Assembly (NCBI GenBank): GCA_021647705.1
Contig: JAKIUF010000001.1
Span: 62,001 to 126,000, forward strand
Reading direction: 5' to 3'
Length of the DNA: 64,000 nt
DNA from: Gammaproteobacteria bacterium
GTDB lineage: Bacteria; Pseudomonadota; Gammaproteobacteria; SZUA-152
The position numbers and the translations under genes are program-made. The notes below the pieces were generated by a model. That model did not search any database and was not told where the DNA came from. It saw only the letters and a list, made by a program, of their open reading frames with translations. The stretch's first letter is position 1. Every line of letters starts with the position of its first letter. Below are positions 18,075-26,548 of this stretch, one piece after another.

Positions 18075-18581
18075 ATGCATCATACTATTCCGGTTTGTAT
18101 CCTGATTTTAATTGTTTTCATCGTTCTGTCTGCCCCGGCAAACTCAGCAAAAATTGGCGATTCATATCCCATAACGCTGCCGTCCCTGTTCGATAGCAAA
18201 AAAAATATTTCATCAAATGATTTCAAAGAAAAAGTTCTCTATGTGGACTTTTGGGCTTCGTGGTGTATTCCATGTAGAAAGTCGTTACCACAATTGAATG
18301 AATTGAGGGAACGCTTAAAACGTAACGGCAAAGACTTTGAAATTCTGGCGATAAACCTGGATAGCGACCCAAATGAGGCGATAGCATTTTTGAATAAATA
18401 CCCTGTTGACTATCCTGTTGTATATGACGCCGAGGGAAAATACCCAAAGCTTTATGGCGTAAAAGGTATGCCGACATCTTATATTTTGGACCTTCAAGGG
18501 AAAATTAGATATGTACACAGTGGATTCAGAAGTAGTGACATCAAAAAAATTGAGGCACTGGTTCATGAGATGCTGCCTTAA
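18075..18581 (+). CDS. TlpA/ResA-like periplasmic thioredoxin (168 aa)
   Basis: Periplasmic thiol-disulfide oxidoreductase. A hydrophobic signal segment occupies residues 5-22. The redox site WASWCIPCRKS has cysteines 64 and 67, and the cis-proline loop is GMPTSY. Length is normal for TlpA/ResA proteins that reduce cysteines before haem attachment or keep partner thiols reduced. It lies between a c-type cytochrome pair and a small lipoprotein with a cysteine tail, so either could be its client. Its last 17 bases overlap the chosen start of the DUF4266 gene. Confidence 0.9.
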   Translation: MHHTIPVCILILIVFIVLSAPANSAKIGDSYPITLPSLFDSKKNISSNDFKEKVLYVDFWASWCIPCRKSLPQLNELRERLKRNGKDFEILAINLDSDPNEAIAFLNKYPVDYPVVYDAEGKYPKLYGVKGMPTSYILDLQGKIRYVHSGFRSSDIKKIEALVHEMLP

Positions 18582-18822
18582 AATACGCTCAGAATATTTT
18601 TTTTCCATTCGGTTTTATGGAGGGGTGATTATTTTGTTAAGCCTTTCCGGGCTGACAGGCTGTGCATCAGTTGAACCGTGGGAAAAGGGAATGTTGGCAA
18701 AACCCGAAATGGGTTGGACCCCCGACCCTATTGAGGCGGCAATGGAAAGTCATATTTTTTTTAGTAAAGAAGGCTCTTCCGGCGGTAATGTCTCAGGAGG
18801 CGGTGGATGTGGTTGTAATTGA
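18565..18822 (+). CDS. DUF4266-type small lipoprotein with C-terminal GCGCN tail (85 aa)
   Basis: Tiny lipoprotein. The signal ends in lipobox LTGC (Cys33); the mature part begins CASVEPWEKGMLAKPEM, the conserved core of DUF4266. A Gly/Ser-rich linker leads to the last residues G-C-G-C-N (Cys82, Cys84). The mature chain is only about 53 residues. The start at 18565 gives an Arg/Lys-containing signal and overlaps the thioredoxin gene by 17 bases; GTG or TTG codons further down would remove the positive charge. Function is unknown. The paired C-terminal cysteines look like a metal, thiol-redox or attachment site, and a TlpA-like protein sits immediately upstream. Confidence 0.8.
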   Translation: MRCCLKIRSEYFFSIRFYGGVIILLSLSGLTGCASVEPWEKGMLAKPEMGWTPDPIEAAMESHIFFSKEGSSGGNVSGGGGCGCN

Positions 18823-18851
18823 TCTGAGACTAACTAAAGAGGCCGTTATTG

Positions 18852-20003
18852 ATGGCTAAAAAACGACATCAAAATGCGGCTTTATTAACGCTGGTGACCA
18901 GCGCTTTTTCCTTGCCTGGAATAAGTGCAAAGGCAGAAGGGGTGCCAGATTCCACGTCGGTTAAATATCGTTATACATCGTATGTAGAAGATAACGCACC
19001 GGAACGATTCACTGTGGAAGGCGATCTTGGAAGGTATAAAATTCAGGCCAATCAAATTCAGCTTGTACAGCCAGTTGGCGAGCGCGCATCAATTACTTTT
19101 GATTATTTGTCAGAAACGATGAGTGGTGCATCACCTTGGGGAGTCAAACAGGGTGCTGACAATCAGCCAGAACTGATTATGAGTGGGGCAAGTATCAAGG
19201 AAGAGCGTCAAGATGTTGCTGTCCGATTAAAAGTTTATGACAAAGAAAGCAGCGTCAGTTTCATGGGAGGGCATTCGACTGAAAATGATTACAAAGCCGT
19301 GTATGGAGGGCTTGAAAATGAATTACATTTCAATCAAAAAAATACGACTGTTAAATCAGGGTTGAAAGTTTCTATAGATCGCATTAACCCGACGCAGGAA
19401 GAAGGGCAGAGCCGTGTCAGCGAAGAAGAAAAAAATAGCACCTCTTATAGTATTGGTCTTGCGCAGGTGCTAAACCCATCGGCTATTGTGCAGGTTGGTT
19501 TGGAGTATGCTCAGTTATCCGGTTATCTGACAGATCCATACAAATTACAGGATTCACGCCCGGATATTCGTAAACAAACAATAGCAAGTCTCGGTTATCG
19601 ACAATTTATTACATCAACCGATAGTGCCTTTCATTTGGATTATCGTTCTTATACGGATGATTGGAAAGTAAAATCACATACCATCAATGTTGCTTGGTAT
19701 CAAAATTTTGGTAGCAGGCATGTAATCGTTCCGTCAATACGTCTGTATAGCCAGAAAAAAGCAAAATTTTATGGCGTTTATTTTGAGGGGGGGGAAGCGA
19801 CCGAATATTTTTCCAGCGATTATCGGCTGTCTTCTTACGAGGCAATGAGTTATAAGTTAAAGTATATAAAATATTTTGACACTTGGTCGTTCACGGTTGC
19901 AGGGGAGCGATATGAAAGCGAGGGTAGCTCGGGAGAAATTGAAAACCCGGCTCTTGTGAGTTTTACTCGCTGGACAGTCGGGTTTGATATTAAATTTGAT
20001 TAA
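18852..20003 (+). CDS. DUF3570 outer-membrane beta-barrel protein (383 aa)
   Basis: Exported protein with a signal peptide (residues 1 to about 28, SAKA end) and a long series of alternating amphipathic strands ending in an aromatic-rich terminus (TVGFDIKFD), typical of a barrel. It matches the DUF3570 family by layout and by its position after DUF4266. ETMSGASP at residues 88-95 and a second MSGAS at 110-114 resemble the D-x-x-S/T-G-A-S/T sequence modified by ApbE flavin transferases, with Glu in place of Asp in the first. The ATG at 18852 is preferred to a TTG three bases earlier. It is followed after 108 bases by apbE. Function is unknown. Confidence 0.8.
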   Translation: MAKKRHQNAALLTLVTSAFSLPGISAKAEGVPDSTSVKYRYTSYVEDNAPERFTVEGDLGRYKIQANQIQLVQPVGERASITFDYLSETMSGASPWGVKQGADNQPELIMSGASIKEERQDVAVRLKVYDKESSVSFMGGHSTENDYKAVYGGLENELHFNQKNTTVKSGLKVSIDRINPTQEEGQSRVSEEEKNSTSYSIGLAQVLNPSAIVQVGLEYAQLSGYLTDPYKLQDSRPDIRKQTIASLGYRQFITSTDSAFHLDYRSYTDDWKVKSHTINVAWYQNFGSRHVIVPSIRLYSQKKAKFYGVYFEGGEATEYFSSDYRLSSYEAMSYKLKYIKYFDTWSFTVAGERYESEGSSGEIENPALVSFTRWTVGFDIKFD

Positions 20004-20111
20004 TTAATTTTTCTCATTCATCGTTTAAGCTGGGGCCAGGAATGCATGTGCATGAATGATAAAAAATGCCTTGAGCTAGAAATTTTAGAGCTTTGCTACT
20101 GATTCAATTTT

Positions 20112-20996
20112 ATGCAGACTCTCCATAAGCCAACGATTTCAGTGCTTTCTTTCACAGCAATGGGTAGCCCCTGTAAGCTGCATTTATATCTTACACAGAA
20201 ACAAGCCAATACAGTGCCGCAAGCGGCTTTAGATTGTGTTTTTGCGCTGGAAAAAAAATATTCCCGGTATCAAAGTGACAGTATTACGAGCATTATTAAT
20301 CGTAGTGCAGGTAGTGGACAATGCGTTCGTGTTGATTCAGAAACAGCAGCATTATTGGATTATGCGAATGATGCCTTTGAACAAAGCGATGGATTGTTTG
20401 ATATTACATCGGGTGTGTTAAGGAAAATATGGGATTTTAAAAGCGGAATTTTACCTTCCCAGGAAACAATCAACCAAACCCTTACGTTGATTGGCTGGCA
20501 AAAAATACGATGGCATAACCCATATATTGAACTCCCTGAAGATATGGAGCTCGATTTTGGTGGTTATGTAAAAGAATATGCTGCTGATACTCTGGCTACC
20601 TTCTGTATGGATAATGGTGTTACACACGGGTTAATTGACCTCGGTGGTGATATTCGTGTTATCGGCCCGCACCTGGATGGTAAGCCCTGGAAAATTGGTA
20701 TTCGTAATCCTGATAACCCGGAGAAAGCTTTGGCACACGTTGAAAGTACAGGAGGAGGGGTTGCGACAAGCGGTAATTATGAACGATGTATGGTTGTTGA
20801 TGGACATCGTTATGGCCATGTTTTTAATCCTCTCACTGGTTGGCCTGTCCAGGGATTGGCAAGTGTCACTGTGCAAGCGGAACACTGCCTGATTGCCGGT
20901 ACCCTGAGTACCATTACGATGTTAAAAGGCCGACCGGGAGGAGGGGAGTGGTTGCAAGACATGGGGCTGCCTAACCTTATAATAGAAGAACCCTGA
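20112..20996 (+). CDS. apbE: FAD:protein FMN transferase, lacking an export signal
   Basis: ApbE transfers FMN from FAD to a Thr/Ser of target proteins. Family segments are in order: DITSGVLRKIWDF, ELDFGGYVKEYAADTL (the usual DxGGxxKG region), GLIDLGGDIRVIG, ATSGNYER and GHVFNPLTGWPV. Length 294 is normal without a leader. The chain starts directly with family sequence, and an in-frame TGA 12 bases upstream rules out a longer signal-bearing form, so the enzyme appears cytoplasmic, whereas most proteobacterial ApbE proteins are exported lipoproteins. Its nearest candidate target is the DUF3570 barrel immediately upstream, which is inference. Confidence 0.92.
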   Translation: MQTLHKPTISVLSFTAMGSPCKLHLYLTQKQANTVPQAALDCVFALEKKYSRYQSDSITSIINRSAGSGQCVRVDSETAALLDYANDAFEQSDGLFDITSGVLRKIWDFKSGILPSQETINQTLTLIGWQKIRWHNPYIELPEDMELDFGGYVKEYAADTLATFCMDNGVTHGLIDLGGDIRVIGPHLDGKPWKIGIRNPDNPEKALAHVESTGGGVATSGNYERCMVVDGHRYGHVFNPLTGWPVQGLASVTVQAEHCLIAGTLSTITMLKGRPGGGEWLQDMGLPNLIIEEP

Positions 20997-21074
20997 TAAT
21001 GTTGAGTTGAGCCTGGGTTCATTCCTTTTGTTTGTTTTTAGTCAAAATTTAGAGGCTTAAGCTTCGAACAATCG

Positions 21075-21217
21075 TTCCAGAGTGTTGTGATGTTGTCGTG
21101 GTACTGACAAGTGCCGTGTTATAAACGCAGAGGTCGCAGAGGTCGCAGAGGCGCAAAGGGCGCAGAGAAAAACACTAAAAACTCTGCATTTCTGTGTCTC
21201 TGCCGCCTCTGCGTTTA
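21075..21217 (+). repeat. Palindromic intergenic repeat, copy 1 (AACGCAGAGG family)
   Basis: The core at 21123-21217 is a long imperfect inverted repeat opening AAACGCAGAGGTCGCAGAG and closing with its complement. A left flank (CAATCGTTCCAG...GTACTGACAAGT) recurs beside other copies near 23600 and 49880. It lies between apbE and the convergent fghA gene, and could act as a two-way terminator. Confidence 0.85.
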
Positions 21218-21245
21218 CAAGCACTAGATTTGACCAAGTACGCTT

Positions 21246-21370
21246 AACTTAACATGCCTATGTATTTAACTCAGCCAGACCATAAGTTGGGCGGAAAAAT
21301 GCCCGTTACAGCCGCTAAATGCTGATAAAAAGTGAATCGGCTGAGTCAAGTGCAGAGGCATGTAACTTAA
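21246..21370. repeat. 112-bp MITE-like element with terminal inverted repeats, copy 1
   Basis: The core spans 21252-21363. Ends are ACATGCCTATG and AGGCATGT. The complete element aligns along its whole length, in reverse orientation, with 51553-51664. It is non-coding, and sits just before the 3' end of fghA. Confidence 0.85.
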
Positions 21371-21403
21371 TGACATTGGGTATTTCAGCTTTTACTTCAT
21401 ATT

Positions 21404-22243
21404 TCAATCTGTTGATTTCAGAATATTGGAATGGTATCGAATATGGTCGCCAATGAACGTTGAGATAAAATGATAGCTATGGTCATAACCCGTTCTCATT
21501 CTTAGGTCTAATGGGTACTTATTCTTTTCACAGAGATACTGTAGTTTTTGTGTCATTAATTGGTCGTCTAAAAACTCATCATTTGTTCCTTGATCAATTA
21601 AGATCGGAATCATATGTGTACATTTTTCTATCAGGTGACAGGTGTCATATTCTGCCCACTCACTTTTATCATTACCCAGATATTTTTGAAAAACCTCTTT
21701 ACCCCAGGTGCATTCAGTGGGGTGGCAAACAGGTGAAAACGCAGAAACACTTTGGTACATTTCCGGGTTTTTTAATGCGCAGGTCAATGCGCCATGCCCA
21801 CCCATTGAATGCCCGCTTATGCTTTTCCGGGCGGTTACCGGGAAATTTTTTTCGATTAACTGCGGTAATTCCTTTGTGATGTAACTGTACATTTTATAGT
21901 TTTTATTCCAGGGTGGCTGGATAGCGTCGATATAAAACCCGGCACCTTTTCCCAGGTTATAGCGATCAGGCACATCGGGTACATTATCGCCTCTTGGACT
22001 GGTGTCGGGCATCACCAGTGCAATTCCATGTTCCGCAGCATATCGTTGGGCTCCGGCTTTAATTCGAAAGTTATCATCCGTACAGGTCAATCCAGATAAC
22101 CAGTACAACACCGGTACGGGCTGCATTTCTGCTTGTGCCGGCAAATAGATTGAAAACGTCATTTCACAGTGACACACTTCTGAAGTGTGCAGGTATCGTG
22201 ATAACCAGCCATCAAATTCTTTTACGGTGTCAGTTTTTTGCAT
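21404..22243 (-). CDS. fghA: S-formylglutathione hydrolase
   Basis: Esterase-D-family serine hydrolase that splits S-formylglutathione to formate and glutathione, completing glutathione-dependent formaldehyde oxidation. The nucleophile elbow is GHSMGGHGAL with Ser146. The GLTCTDDNF loop and the late Asp/His region (DQGTNDEF, GYDHSYHF) are typical. Length 279 is standard. It starts 18 bases after the adhC stop and is co-transcribed with it. The same pair occurs widely for formaldehyde detoxification or methylotrophy; nothing in the window distinguishes the two. Confidence 0.95.
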   Translation of the reverse strand: MQKTDTVKEFDGWLSRYLHTSEVCHCEMTFSIYLPAQAEMQPVPVLYWLSGLTCTDDNFRIKAGAQRYAAEHGIALVMPDTSPRGDNVPDVPDRYNLGKGAGFYIDAIQPPWNKNYKMYSYITKELPQLIEKNFPVTARKSISGHSMGGHGALTCALKNPEMYQSVSAFSPVCHPTECTWGKEVFQKYLGNDKSEWAEYDTCHLIEKCTHMIPILIDQGTNDEFLDDQLMTQKLQYLCEKNKYPLDLRMRTGYDHSYHFISTFIGDHIRYHSNILKSTD

Positions 22244-22261
22244 AATGATTCTGTGCTCATT

Positions 22262-23371
22262 CTAAAAAGTGATCACTGAACGAATGCTCTTGCCTTCATG
22301 CATGTAATCAAAGGCTTTATTAATGTCTTCCAGGGGCATGGTGTGGGTTATCAAATCATCAATAACAATTTTGCCTTGCATATACTGTTCTACATATCCT
22401 GGCAATTCGGTGCGTCCTTTGACACCGCCAAATGCGGTGCCTTTCCAGGTTCTTCCGGTAACAAGCTGGAAAGGTCGGGTATGTATTTCCTGTCCCGCGC
22501 CCGCAACACCGATGATTGTGGAAACACCCCATCCCATATGACAGCATTCAAGCGCTTCCTGCATTACGCCAACATTACCAATGCACTCAAAAGAATAATC
22601 AACTCCGCCATTGGTCATATCATTAATAAACTCAACCAGGCTGCCGTTTATTTCTTCAGGATTAATACAATCTGTTGCCCCCAACGCTTTGGCCATCGCA
22701 AATTTGTCTGAATTAAGATCGATTGCGATTATCCGTTCGGCTTTTGCCATGACGGCCCCCTGAATAACCGACAGTCCAATGCCACCCAGGCCAAAAACAG
22801 CAACAGAAGAACCGGCTTCCACTTTTGCGGTATTGAGAACGGCACCGATACCTGTGGTAATACCGCAGCCGAGCAGGCAGACCTTGTCCAGTGGCGCTGC
22901 CTTGTTGATTTTGGCCAAAGCGATTTCAGGTACAACGGTATATTCAGAAAATGTAGAGCACCCCATGTAATGATAAATGGGTGATCCGTTTTTTGAGAAA
23001 CGGCGACTGCCGTCCGGCATGAACCCCGTCCATACCGTGGATGCAATTGACTGGCACAAGTTGGTTTTTGCAGAATGACAGTATTCGCATGCGCCACATT
23101 CAGGGATATAAAGCGGTATAACATGGTCGCCAACCGACAAGCCGGCAACGCCCGGTCCGCATTCGATGACTTCACAGCCGCCCTCATGACCCAGTACACA
23201 AGGAAATGCGGCTTCCGGGTCTTCGCCGGATAAAGTAAATGCATCGGTGTGGCACACGCCGGATGCGACAACTTTCAGTAACACCTCACCCTTTTTGGGT
23301 GCTTCAATGTCTATTTCTTCAATTTCCAGTGGGCGATTAGCGGCCCAGGCAACTGCGGCTTTTCCTTTCAT
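22262..23371 (-). CDS. adhC: S-(hydroxymethyl)glutathione dehydrogenase (class III alcohol dehydrogenase)
   Basis: Zinc-dependent NAD dehydrogenase that oxidises the formaldehyde-glutathione adduct to S-formylglutathione. Catalytic zinc ligands Cys40 (GVCHTD) and His62 (GHEGG) are present. The structural zinc loop [15 protein letters not shown] runs from residue 92, and the Rossmann motif is [11 protein letters not shown]. Length 369 is normal for the class III enzyme. First gene of an adhC-fghA operon. The upstream 590 bases to rpsF hold a repeat and the rpsF promoter. Confidence 0.96.
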   Translation of the reverse strand: MKGKAAVAWAANRPLEIEEIDIEAPKKGEVLLKVVASGVCHTDAFTLSGEDPEAAFPCVLGHEGGCEVIECGPGVAGLSVGDHVIPLYIPECGACEYCHSAKTNLCQSIASTVWTGFMPDGSRRFSKNGSPIYHYMGCSTFSEYTVVPEIALAKINKAAPLDKVCLLGCGITTGIGAVLNTAKVEAGSSVAVFGLGGIGLSVIQGAVMAKAERIIAIDLNSDKFAMAKALGATDCINPEEINGSLVEFINDMTNGGVDYSFECIGNVGVMQEALECCHMGWGVSTIIGVAGAGQEIHTRPFQLVTGRTWKGTAFGGVKGRTELPGYVEQYMQGKIVIDDLITHTMPLEDINKAFDYMHEGKSIRSVITF

Positions 23372-23458
23372 CCGGGATTCCTTCAGGTCATATTAATTGG
23401 CGATGATAATACACCGTCTTAATGTGAATTAATTAACTGATGTTATGCAGGCCTCAAA

Positions 23459-23645
23459 TGTGAATTAAGCGCTAAAAACATCTGTTTTAAAATTACCGGG
23501 TATTTAACGCAGAGGTCGCAGAGGCGCAAAGGCGCAGAGAAAAACACTAAAAACTTTGCGTCCTCTGCGTCTTTGCGCTCTCTGCGTTTATAACGCACCA
23601 TTTGTCAGTACCACGACAGCATAATCTCCCAATTGGGTTGGAGCG
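23459..23645. repeat. Palindromic intergenic repeat, copy 2, with side motif
   Basis: The side motif TGTGAATTAAGCGCTAAA is at 23459-23476, the palindromic core at 23505-23590, and the flank holding ACTTGTCAGTACCACGAC-like sequence up to about 23645. It lies in the divergent gap between adhC and rpsF. The rest of that gap up to the promoter shows no gene. Confidence 0.85.
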
Positions 23646-23813
23646 CTTCTGATATTGCGCAGGCTTCAGTCAGAATATGAGTTGAGGCGTCATGTAAAAA
23701 CCGTCAGTCATTGATTCATTATTCGAGTGCGTAACATCCGTTAATTGAAAGGCTCCGGCAATAGGTGATATTGCAGCGGTACTGATCCGTTCATGCCTGT
23801 TTTTTCCCTTTCA

Positions 23814-23842
23814 TTGCTTCTGCGCAGAGCCTACGGTAGAAT
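23814..23842 (+). promoter_or_regulatory. Probable sigma-70 promoter of the rpsF operon
   Basis: TTGCTT (23814-23819) and TAGAAT (23837-23842) are separated by 17 bases. The GC-rich discriminator GCGTCGC follows, as at growth-rate-controlled ribosomal promoters. It lies about 120 bases before the rpsF start. Confidence 0.6.
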
Positions 23843-23860
23843 GCGTCGCTCAAAATTCGG

Positions 23861-23878
23861 GTTGCCCCAAAAGGCAAC
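23861..23878 (+). other. Short hairpin in the rpsF leader
   Basis: GTTGCC-CCAAAA-GGCAAC forms a perfect 6-bp stem in the 5' untranslated region of rpsF. It may belong to an S6/S18 autoregulatory leader, but I do not recognise the full consensus of that RNA. Confidence 0.4.
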
Positions 23879-23962
23879 AAACCTTGCTTCACCGTGTTGT
23901 ATCTTCTTTTTTTCTTTATAAAAACGAAGGTGCGCGGGAGGCGTTAACCATAAGGAATGCTC

Positions 23963-24454
23963 GTGAGACACTACGAAATCGTGTTTCTGGTCCACCCTGA
24001 CCAGAGTGATCAGGTTCCCACCATGATCGAAAAATACAAGGCAACAGTTGAAGGTGATGGCGGTAAAGTCCATCGTCAGGAAGACTGGGGTCGTCGCCAA
24101 CTGGCTTATCCCATCAACAAAATCCACAAAGCGCATTATGTGCTCATGAACGTTGAGTGTACCGCTGAAGCGTTGGAAGAGCTGGAAACCGCCTTCCGCT
24201 TTAACGATGCGGTAATTCGCAACATGGTGATGCGCACCAAGACAGCAATCACAGATGCCTCTCCGCTGGCCCGTTCACGGGAAGACGAGTCTCGTGAACG
24301 TCGTCCTGCATCGGCTGAAAAAACCGAAGCGCCGAAAACAGATGCTGCTGAAGCAACGCCTGCCGAGGCTCCTGAAGCTGAAGCGGCTACAGAAGCTCCT
24401 GCGGCTGAAAGTGCAGCAGCACCCGTGGAAAAAACCGGAAGCGCCGAGGCCTAA
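23963..24454 (+). CDS. rpsF: 30S ribosomal protein S6
   Basis: Small-subunit protein that pairs with S18. The start [14 protein letters not shown] uses the GTG at 23963, which has AAGGA 6 bases upstream. The ATG at 23957 overlaps that site and would add two residues the family lacks. The RNA-binding core ends near residue 103 (VMRTKTAIT). An unusually long Ala/Glu/Pro/Thr-rich acidic tail of about 55 residues follows, taking the protein to 163. It heads an rpsF-rpsR-DUF2232-rplI operon. Confidence 0.97.
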   Translation: MRHYEIVFLVHPDQSDQVPTMIEKYKATVEGDGGKVHRQEDWGRRQLAYPINKIHKAHYVLMNVECTAEALEELETAFRFNDAVIRNMVMRTKTAITDASPLARSREDESRERRPASAEKTEAPKTDAAEATPAEAPEAEAATEAPAAESAAAPVEKTGSAEA

Positions 24455-24493
24455 TAGCCCCGCTTGTTGAAGAAATGTTGAGAGGATAAGTGA

Positions 24494-24721
24494 ATGTCAC
24501 GTTTTTATCGTCGTAGAAAATATTGCCGCTTCACTGCGGAAGGCGTCAAAGAGATCGATTACAAGGATCTGAATACGCTGAAAGCCTATGTATCGGAATC
24601 AGGCAAAATTGTGCCTAGCCGTATTACCGGCACCAAAGCCAAATACCAGCGTCAGCTGACCACGGCTATTAAACGCGCCCGTGCGCTGGCACTGTTGCCA
24701 TATAGCGATTCACACCAGTAG
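24494..24721 (+). CDS. rpsR: 30S ribosomal protein S18
   Basis: Small-subunit protein that binds 16S rRNA with S6. The 75-residue sequence [17 protein letters not shown] and the conserved [27 protein letters not shown] segment are full length. AGAGGA precedes the ATG at normal spacing. It lies 39 bases after rpsF. Confidence 0.98.
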   Translation: MSRFYRRRKYCRFTAEGVKEIDYKDLNTLKAYVSESGKIVPSRITGTKAKYQRQLTTAIKRARALALLPYSDSHQ

Positions 24722-24797
24722 GTCCGGTGTTAATTCTGTCACTGCCCACGGCAGAGTGGGTGGTGGGTCTGCTATGTAATGAGCGAGGCGGAATGAA

Positions 24798-25706
24798 GTG
24801 AAGGCGTTGGCGACATTCATTCTGCGTGGGCCGAGTCAGGCAATATTGCTTACGGTTGGCGCGGCGGTGCTGGCACTGATGTTGCCACCCCTGAGTGTGC
24901 TCAGTGGTGCGGCGATTGCTTTGGTGACCCTGCGCAATGGTCCACGTTCCGGTGCGATAGTGATGCTGGGCAGCACGGCCTTTGTGGCTCTGATGGCCTG
25001 GTTGTCATTGGGCAATGTGCTGCCCGGCGTGGTGTTTCTGGCCGTATTGTGGCTGCCGCTGTGGGTGCTGGGCTGGGTATTGCGCGAGATGCGCTCCTTG
25101 GCGTTGGCAACCACGGTAGCGGGTGCGCTGGGCATTGTTGGCGTGTTGGTGATTTATGCCATCGTCGGTGATGTTAGTGCTTGGTGGCTGCAAATGTTGA
25201 TGGCTATGTTTGAGCCCGCTATGGAAGCTGATGGCCCTCTGGCTGATCGCGCTATGGTAGAGCCGATTCTGGCGGATCTTTCCAGAATCATGACCGGCAT
25301 TGCAGCAGCAGGCGTGAGCCTGAATGTGTTGCTGTGTTTGTTTCTGGCTCGGGCTTGGCAGGCACAGTTATACAACCCTGGTGGTTTTCGTAACGAGTTT
25401 CATGCGTTGCGTCTGGGACAAAAACTGGCGCTGGTATCGCTGGGTTTTATCGCATTGTCGCTGTTGCCACTGGGCGTGGTGTCACACATGGCAGGCGAGA
25501 TTGTCATCGTGATTCTCAGTCTGTATGTGATACAGGGACTGGCGTTGCTGCACTCGATTGTTGCCCAGCGCGGATTGCATGTGACTTGGTTGGTGGTGCT
25601 TTATCTGGTCATGTTATTTATCATGCCACATTTGGTGGTATTGGTGGCGGTGATGGGATTGGTGGATACCTGGGCGGATTTTCGTCGGCGACTTGCTGCA
25701 AAATAA
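24798..25706 (+). CDS. DUF2232-type polytopic membrane protein (302 aa)
   Basis: Inner-membrane protein with about eight hydrophobic helices, of the DUF2232 (YybS-like) type regularly found between rpsR and rplI. It begins at a GTG (MKALATFILRG). Function is unknown despite the conserved location. No catalytic motif is visible. Composition is more GC-rich than the flanking copper or isoprenoid clusters, matching its ribosomal neighbours. Confidence 0.8.
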   Translation: MKALATFILRGPSQAILLTVGAAVLALMLPPLSVLSGAAIALVTLRNGPRSGAIVMLGSTAFVALMAWLSLGNVLPGVVFLAVLWLPLWVLGWVLREMRSLALATTVAGALGIVGVLVIYAIVGDVSAWWLQMLMAMFEPAMEADGPLADRAMVEPILADLSRIMTGIAAAGVSLNVLLCLFLARAWQAQLYNPGGFRNEFHALRLGQKLALVSLGFIALSLLPLGVVSHMAGEIVIVILSLYVIQGLALLHSIVAQRGLHVTWLVVLYLVMLFIMPHLVVLVAVMGLVDTWADFRRRLAAK

Positions 25707-25768
25707 CCGGCACGGTATATCGAACAGATTTTTTAAATCAAATATTGATGTAAGTTGAGGAAGCTGCA

Positions 25769-26218
25769 ATGAACGTAATTTTATTGGAACGAGTGCAAAA
25801 CCTGGGTGACCTGGGTGATCAGGTGAATGTGAAGGCCGGTTACGGTCGTAACTTTTTGATTCCGCAAGGCAAGGCAGTGTCTGCTAGCAAGGACAATGTT
25901 GCCAAATTTGAAGCACGTCGTGCCGAACTGGAAAAGACTGCTGCTGAAAAGCTGGCCGCTGCCGAAGCCCGCAAGACGGCTTTGGAAGCGTTGGAAATTA
26001 CCATTACCCAACAGGCCGGTGATGAAGGCAAGCTGTTTGGTTCCGTGGGTACTCATGACATCGCCGAGGCGATTACGGTTGCCGGTGCTGAAGTGAGCCG
26101 TGCCGAAGTGCGTTTGTCGGAAGGTGCGCTACGTCAAATTGGTGACTACGAAATCAGCATTGAATTGCATAGTGATGTACAGGCTACAGTGAAACTCAGT
26201 GTGGTTGCTGAAGCTTAA
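25769..26218 (+). CDS. rplI: 50S ribosomal protein L9
   Basis: Large-subunit protein binding 23S rRNA. The N-terminal domain [36 protein letters not shown] is diagnostic. The long connecting helix and C-terminal domain complete a standard 149 residues. TGAGGAAGC precedes the ATG. It is the last gene before two strong hairpins that probably end the ribosomal transcript. Confidence 0.98.
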   Translation: MNVILLERVQNLGDLGDQVNVKAGYGRNFLIPQGKAVSASKDNVAKFEARRAELEKTAAEKLAAAEARKTALEALEITITQQAGDEGKLFGSVGTHDIAEAITVAGAEVSRAEVRLSEGALRQIGDYEISIELHSDVQATVKLSVVAEA

Positions 26219-26234
26219 TAATACCTGCGCTCAC

Positions 26235-26258
26235 GTTTCCTGCCAGCAGGCAGGAAAC
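26235..26258 (+). other. Perfect 10-bp hairpin after rplI
   Basis: GTTTCCTGCC-AGCA-GGCAGGAAAC, 17 bases after the rplI stop. There is no T-run directly behind it, so it is more likely a 3'-end stabiliser or first half of a tandem terminator than a terminator alone. Confidence 0.7.
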
Positions 26259-26273
26259 ATGTAGAGAGGTAAG

Positions 26274-26316
26274 GCGGTATCCCGGGGCAGCTTCGGGGTG
26301 CCGCTTTTGTTTTTTT
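26274..26316 (+). terminator. Rho-independent terminator of the rpsF-rplI operon
   Basis: An 11-bp stem GCGGTATCCCG/CGGGGTGCCGC (two G-U pairs) encloses a 9-base loop and is followed by TTTTGTTTTTTT. It lies 55 bases after rplI and separates it from dnaB. Confidence 0.88.
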
Positions 26317-26318
26317 AC

Positions 26319-26402
26319 TGTGAATTAAGGATAAATTGCCCTGTATTCAGGATATGCAGCAGAGCTTGGGTAATGAAAGCCCAACGCAAAGGCGCGGAGA
26401 TT
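26319..26402 (+). repeat. Truncated palindromic repeat, copy 3
   Basis: It runs from TGTGAATTAAGGATAAA through GCAGCAGAGCTTGGGTAATG to CGCAAAGGCGCGGAG. This is the complement of the 31200-31275 segment, but the second half of the palindrome is missing. It lies between the rplI terminator and dnaB. Confidence 0.8.
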
Positions 26403-26548
26403 TTATGGTGCGATAATTCGTCGCCGAGAAATGCTCCGTTCTGCTGAATGTAAACCAGTGGCTTTGTATTTGCCCGGATATTTTTCTGTCTGTTTCTCAC
26501 CGTTTTATCCCGGTCTTTTCGGCCACAATCAGGTAACATAATGCGACG

